Assembly (NCBI RefSeq): GCF_036320965.1
Contig: NC_092250.1
Coordinates: forward strand, 9,467,403-9,531,402
Source: Panulirus ornatus
Taxonomy: Eukaryota > Arthropoda > Malacostraca > Decapoda > Palinuridae
Reading direction: 5' to 3'
DNA length: 64,000 nt
The notes beneath the pieces were generated by a model that saw only the letters and a program-made list of their open reading frames with translations, was not told the origin of the DNA and did no database searches. The position numbers and the translations under genes were made by a program. Below are positions 60,549 to 64,000 of the stretch, piece by piece; the first letter of the stretch is position 1; the number at the start of each line of letters is the position of its first letter.

Positions 60549-63438
60549 GAGAAAGAATACTTACTACGCATTCCTAACGTGTCGTAGGAGGCGACTATAG
60601 GGGACGGGAGCGGGGGCATAGAAACCATCTCCACCTAGTATTTTACCTTTCTAAAAGGGGAGACAGAAGAAGGAGTCACGAGGGGAGTGCTCATCCTCCT
60701 CGAAGGCTCACACTGGGGTGTCTAAATATATGTGGATGTAAGTAAGATGAGAAAAAAGTAGAGATAGGTAGTATGTTTGATGATAGGAACCTGGATGTTT
60801 TGGCCCTGAGTGAAACGAGGCTCAAGGGTAAAGGGGAAGAGTGGTTTGGGAATGTCTTGGGAGTAAAGTCAGGACAAGAGCAAGGGAAGGAGTAGCACTA
60901 CTCCTGAAACAGGTGTAGTGGGAGTATGTGATAGAGTGTAAAAAAGTAAACTCTAGATTGATATGGGTAAAACTGAAAGTTGAATGAGAGAAATGGATGA
61001 TTATTTGTGTATATTCACCTGGGCATGAGAAGAAACATCAAGAGAGGCAAGTCTTTTGGGAGCTGCTAAATGAGTGTGTTAGTGGTTTTGATGCACGAGA
61101 CCGGGTTACATTGATGGGTGATTTGAATGCCAAGGTGAGTAATGCGGCAGTTCAGGGAATAAATGGTATACATTGGGTTTTCAGTGTTGTAAATGGAAAT
61201 GGTGAAGAGCTTGTAGATTTATGTGCTGAAAAAGGAATGGTGATTGGAAATACCTGGTTCAAAACGAGAGATATACATAACCGTACGTATGTATGAGAGA
61301 TGGCCAGAGGGCGTTATTGGATTACGTGTTAATTGATTGGCGCGCGAAAGAGAGACTGTTGGATATTAAACTGTGCTGAGAGGTGCAGCTGGAGGGATGT
61401 CTGATCATTATCTTGTGGAAGCGAATGTGAAGATTTGTAGAGGTTTTCAGAAAAGAAGAGAGATTGTTGGGGTGAAGAGAGTGGTGAGAGTAAGTGAGCT
61501 TGGGAAGGAGACTTGTATGAGGAAGTACCAGTAGAGACTGAATACATAATGGAAAAAGGTGAGAACAGAGAACGTAAGGGTAGAGGGGGAGCAATGAGAT
61601 GTAATTAGGGAAGCAGTGATGGCTTGCGGAAAAGATGCTTGTGGCATGAGATGCGTGGGAGGTAGGCAAATTAGAAAGGGTAATGAGTGGTGGGATGAAG
61701 AAGTTAGATTATAAGTGGAAGAGAAGAGAGAGGTATTTAGACGATTTTTGTAGGGAAAAATGCAATTGAGTGGGAAATGTATAAAAGAAAGAGACAGGAG
61801 GTCAAGAGAAAGGTGCAAGAGGTGAAAAAGAGGGCAAATGAGAGTTGGGGTGAGAGAGTATCATTAAATTTTATGGAGAATAAAAAGATGATTTGGAAGG
61901 AGGTAAATAAAGTGCGTAAGAGAAGAGAACAAATGGGAACTGTAGTGAAGGAGGCTAATGGGGATGTGATAACAAGTAGTGATGATGTGAAAAGGGGTGT
62001 TTTGGTCGAGGTGGTATGCAAAGTGAGAGGGTTAGGGAAAATTATTTGGTAAACAGAGAAGAGGTAGTAAAAGCTTTGAGGAAGATGAAAGCCGGTAAGG
62101 CAGCGGGTTTGGATGGTATTGCAGTGAAATTTATTAAAAAAGGGGTGACTGTATTGTTGACTGGTTGGTAAGGTTATTTAATGTATGTATGATTCATGAT
62201 GAGGTGCCTGAGGATTGGCGGAATGCTTGCATAGTGCCATTGTACAAAGGCAAAGGGGATAAGAGTGAGTGCTCAAATTACAGAGGTATAAGTTTGTTGA
62301 GTATTCCTTGTAAATTATATGGGAGGGTATTGATTGAGGGGGTGAAAGCATGTACAGAGCATTAGATTGGGGAAGAGCAGTGTGGTTTTAGAAGTGGTAG
62401 AGGATGTGTGGATCAGGTGTTTGCTTTGATGAATGTATGTGAGAAAAACTTAGAAAAGCAAATGGATTTGTATGTAGCATTTATGGATCTGGAGAAGGCA
62501 TATGATAGAGTTAATAGAGATTCTCTGTGGAAGGTATTAAGAATATACTGTGTGGGAGGCAAGTTTTTAGAAGTGAAAAGTTTTTATCGAGGATGTATGT
62601 CATGTGTACATGTAGGAAGAGAGGAAAGTGATTGGTTCTCAGTGAATGTAGGTTTGCGGCAGGGGTGTGTGATGTCTTCATGGTTGTTTAATTTGTTTAT
62701 GGATGGGGATGTTAGGGAGCTGAATGCAAGAGTTTTGGAAAGAGGAGCAAGTATGAAGTCTGTTGTGGATGAAAGAGCTTGGGAAGTGAGTCAGTTGTTG
62801 TTCGCTGATGATACAGCGCTGGTGGCTGATTCATGTGAGAAACTGTAGAACCTAGTGACTGAGTTTGGTAAAAGTTTGATGAAAGAAGAAAGTTGAGAGT
62901 AAATGTGAAAAAATGCAAGGTTATTAGGTACAGTATGGTTGAGGGTCAAGTAGACTGGGAGGTAGGTTTGAATGGAGAAGAACTGGAGGAAGTAAAGTGT
63001 TTTAGATATCTGGGAGTGGATTTGGTAGCGGATGGAACCATGGAAGCGGAAGTGAATCATAGGGTGGGGGAGGGGTCGAAAATTCTGGGAGCCTTGAAGA
63101 ATGTGTGGCAGTCGAGAACATTATCTCGGAAAGCAAAAACGGGTATGTTTGAAGGAATAGTGGTTCCAACAATGTTGTATGGTTGCGAGGCGTGGGCTAT
63201 GGATAGAGTTGTGCGCAGGAGGGTGGATGTGCTGGAAATGAGATGTTTGAGGACAATATGTGGTTCGAGGTGGTTTGATCGAGTAAGTAATAACAGAGTA
63301 AGAGAGATGTGTGGTAATGAAAAGAGTGTGGTTGAGAGAGCAGCAGAGGGTGTTTTGAAATGGTTTGGTCACATGGAGAGAATGAGTGAGGAAAGATTGA
63401 GCAAGAGGACATATGTGTCAGAGTTGGAGGGAACGAGG
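60545..63438 (+). mobile_element. LINE copy 24, near-complete 5' end, 3' end cut by Penelope
   Basis: Starts within the 5' tip (AGAAGAGAAAGAATACTTAC) and carries the whole 5' UTR, endonuclease (ALSETRLKGKG near 60810; GDLNAKVSN near 61120; GNTWFKTRD near 61245; MSDHYLVEA near 61400), linker and RT (61777-62052, 62165-62365, 62408-62848, 62893-63450). RT motifs: [59 protein letters not shown]. Many frame breaks. Ends in GTRK at 63438, where Penelope sequence begins, so the C-terminus and 3' UTR are missing. Confidence 0.87.
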
Positions 63439-64000
63439 AAACAAATATAAGTTTAGCATATACAGAAAACTCACCATTGTATACTCATATATCCATTATT
63501 ACTTATCTCAACATGACAGAGTTGAATTACCATCATTTCAATCTATTTTCCTTATCGTATTACGTGTTTGCATGCCAGAGATTATTGATGATGAGTTTGA
63601 GAAGATAAATTCTATTGGACTAAGTTAAAGTACCCTAGATATTTTATTGATAAATCCCATAAGTTAGCAAAGAAATGACTTTATAGAGTTGAACATAAAC
63701 CTCCCATTGGTACCAACAATCTTTTCTTTTTCCCTTTTGATAATTATTTTACTTTACTTCCCATGTTGCTTAAATCCTTTAATGTATATGTTGCTTTTAG
63801 TAGCAGTAGTACTGTAAAGAATATCTTAATCAGGAATTCACCAAAAAATTCTCTTGTTTGCATCTATAAAGTGCCTTGTGGAGATTGTGATAAATTTTAT
63901 ACTGGTCAGACTGATAAGGATCTTTATGTTAGACTTATGCAACATAAGTATAGTACAAGAACGTGACAAGAATGAAATGCCTGGTTTTATCACATTGAAA
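63439..64000 (+). pseudogene. Penelope-like element 3: thumb and GIY-YIG endonuclease
   Basis: From 63443 the frame reads FSIYRKLTIVYSYIHYYLSQ then HDRVELPSF (63443-63530), matching the YRKPT...YIHY...HSDRVK block after the Penelope RT; it continues with IIDDEFEKINSIG, stop, then at 63763-63966 LLKSFNVYVAFS, VKNILIRNSP, CIYKVPCGDCDKFYTGQTDKDLYVRLMQH. The last is a GIY-YIG nuclease motif (Y-K-V-P-C...Y-T-G, catalytic Arg in VRL). At least two stops break the frame. Runs off the right edge. Confidence 0.8.

Overview
This 64 kb window is animal nuclear DNA and almost entirely repetitive. I see no operons, ribosome binding sites, rRNA or CRISPR. The mix of an RTE-like LINE carrying an apurinic-type endonuclease (EN) and a reverse transcriptase (RT), Penelope-like elements, hAT transposases, very long (TA)n microsatellites and one intron-flanked immunoglobulin exon suggests an arthropod. 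A decapod crustacean is my best guess, but that is inference.

The dominant component is one LINE family, about 24 copies or fragments on both strands. A full copy is about 3.5 kb: a 5' tip (ATCCCTGGGGAT), an EN domain, an RT domain with FADD active site, a C-terminal GRPNWRW tail, a 3' UTR, a conserved 3' stem-loop, a poly(A) or (AAAT)n tail, then (TA)n. There are two lineages. LINE-L has a long (~400 nt) 3' UTR. LINE-S has a short 3' UTR, diagnostic residues and nearly intact ORFs, so it is younger. A ~240 bp element, called MINI here (10 copies), carries the LINE 5' tip and a related 3' stem-loop with no coding part, and looks like a non-autonomous partner. Thirty-one (TA)n tracts (about 3.9 kb) sit at nearly every boundary, including 5'-truncation points.

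Layout: 1-2.8 kb minus LINE copies; 2.8-6.5 kb two ancient decayed minus copies; 6.5-8.7 kb unique sequence with a tRNA-like piece; 8.8-12.0 kb MINI plus a minus LINE-L; 12.1-16.2 kb unique, with a host Ig exon at 14783-14914; 16.2-21.5 kb plus LINE copies and a MINI; 21.9-25.2 kb a Penelope remnant cut by a hAT; 25.2-28.8 kb a near full-length minus LINE-L; 28.8-32.8 kb MINIs and plus LINE copies; 32.9-36.0 kb a second Penelope remnant and a second hAT-like remnant; 36.2-40.7 kb MINIs and a minus LINE-L; 40.9-49.9 kb mostly plus copies; 50.1-58.4 kb three minus copies, including the longest open frame; 58.5-59.05 kb a tandem tRNA-derived repeat; 59.05-63.4 kb two plus copies; 63.4-64 kb a third Penelope fragment ending in GIY-YIG.

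The only evidence of a host gene is the Ig exon, very like the first Ig domain of nephrin/SNS/Hibris proteins. The window therefore probably lies in or near a large intron of that gene. The most interesting candidate system is the (TA)n-associated LINE with its MINI partner and their shared 3' hairpin.
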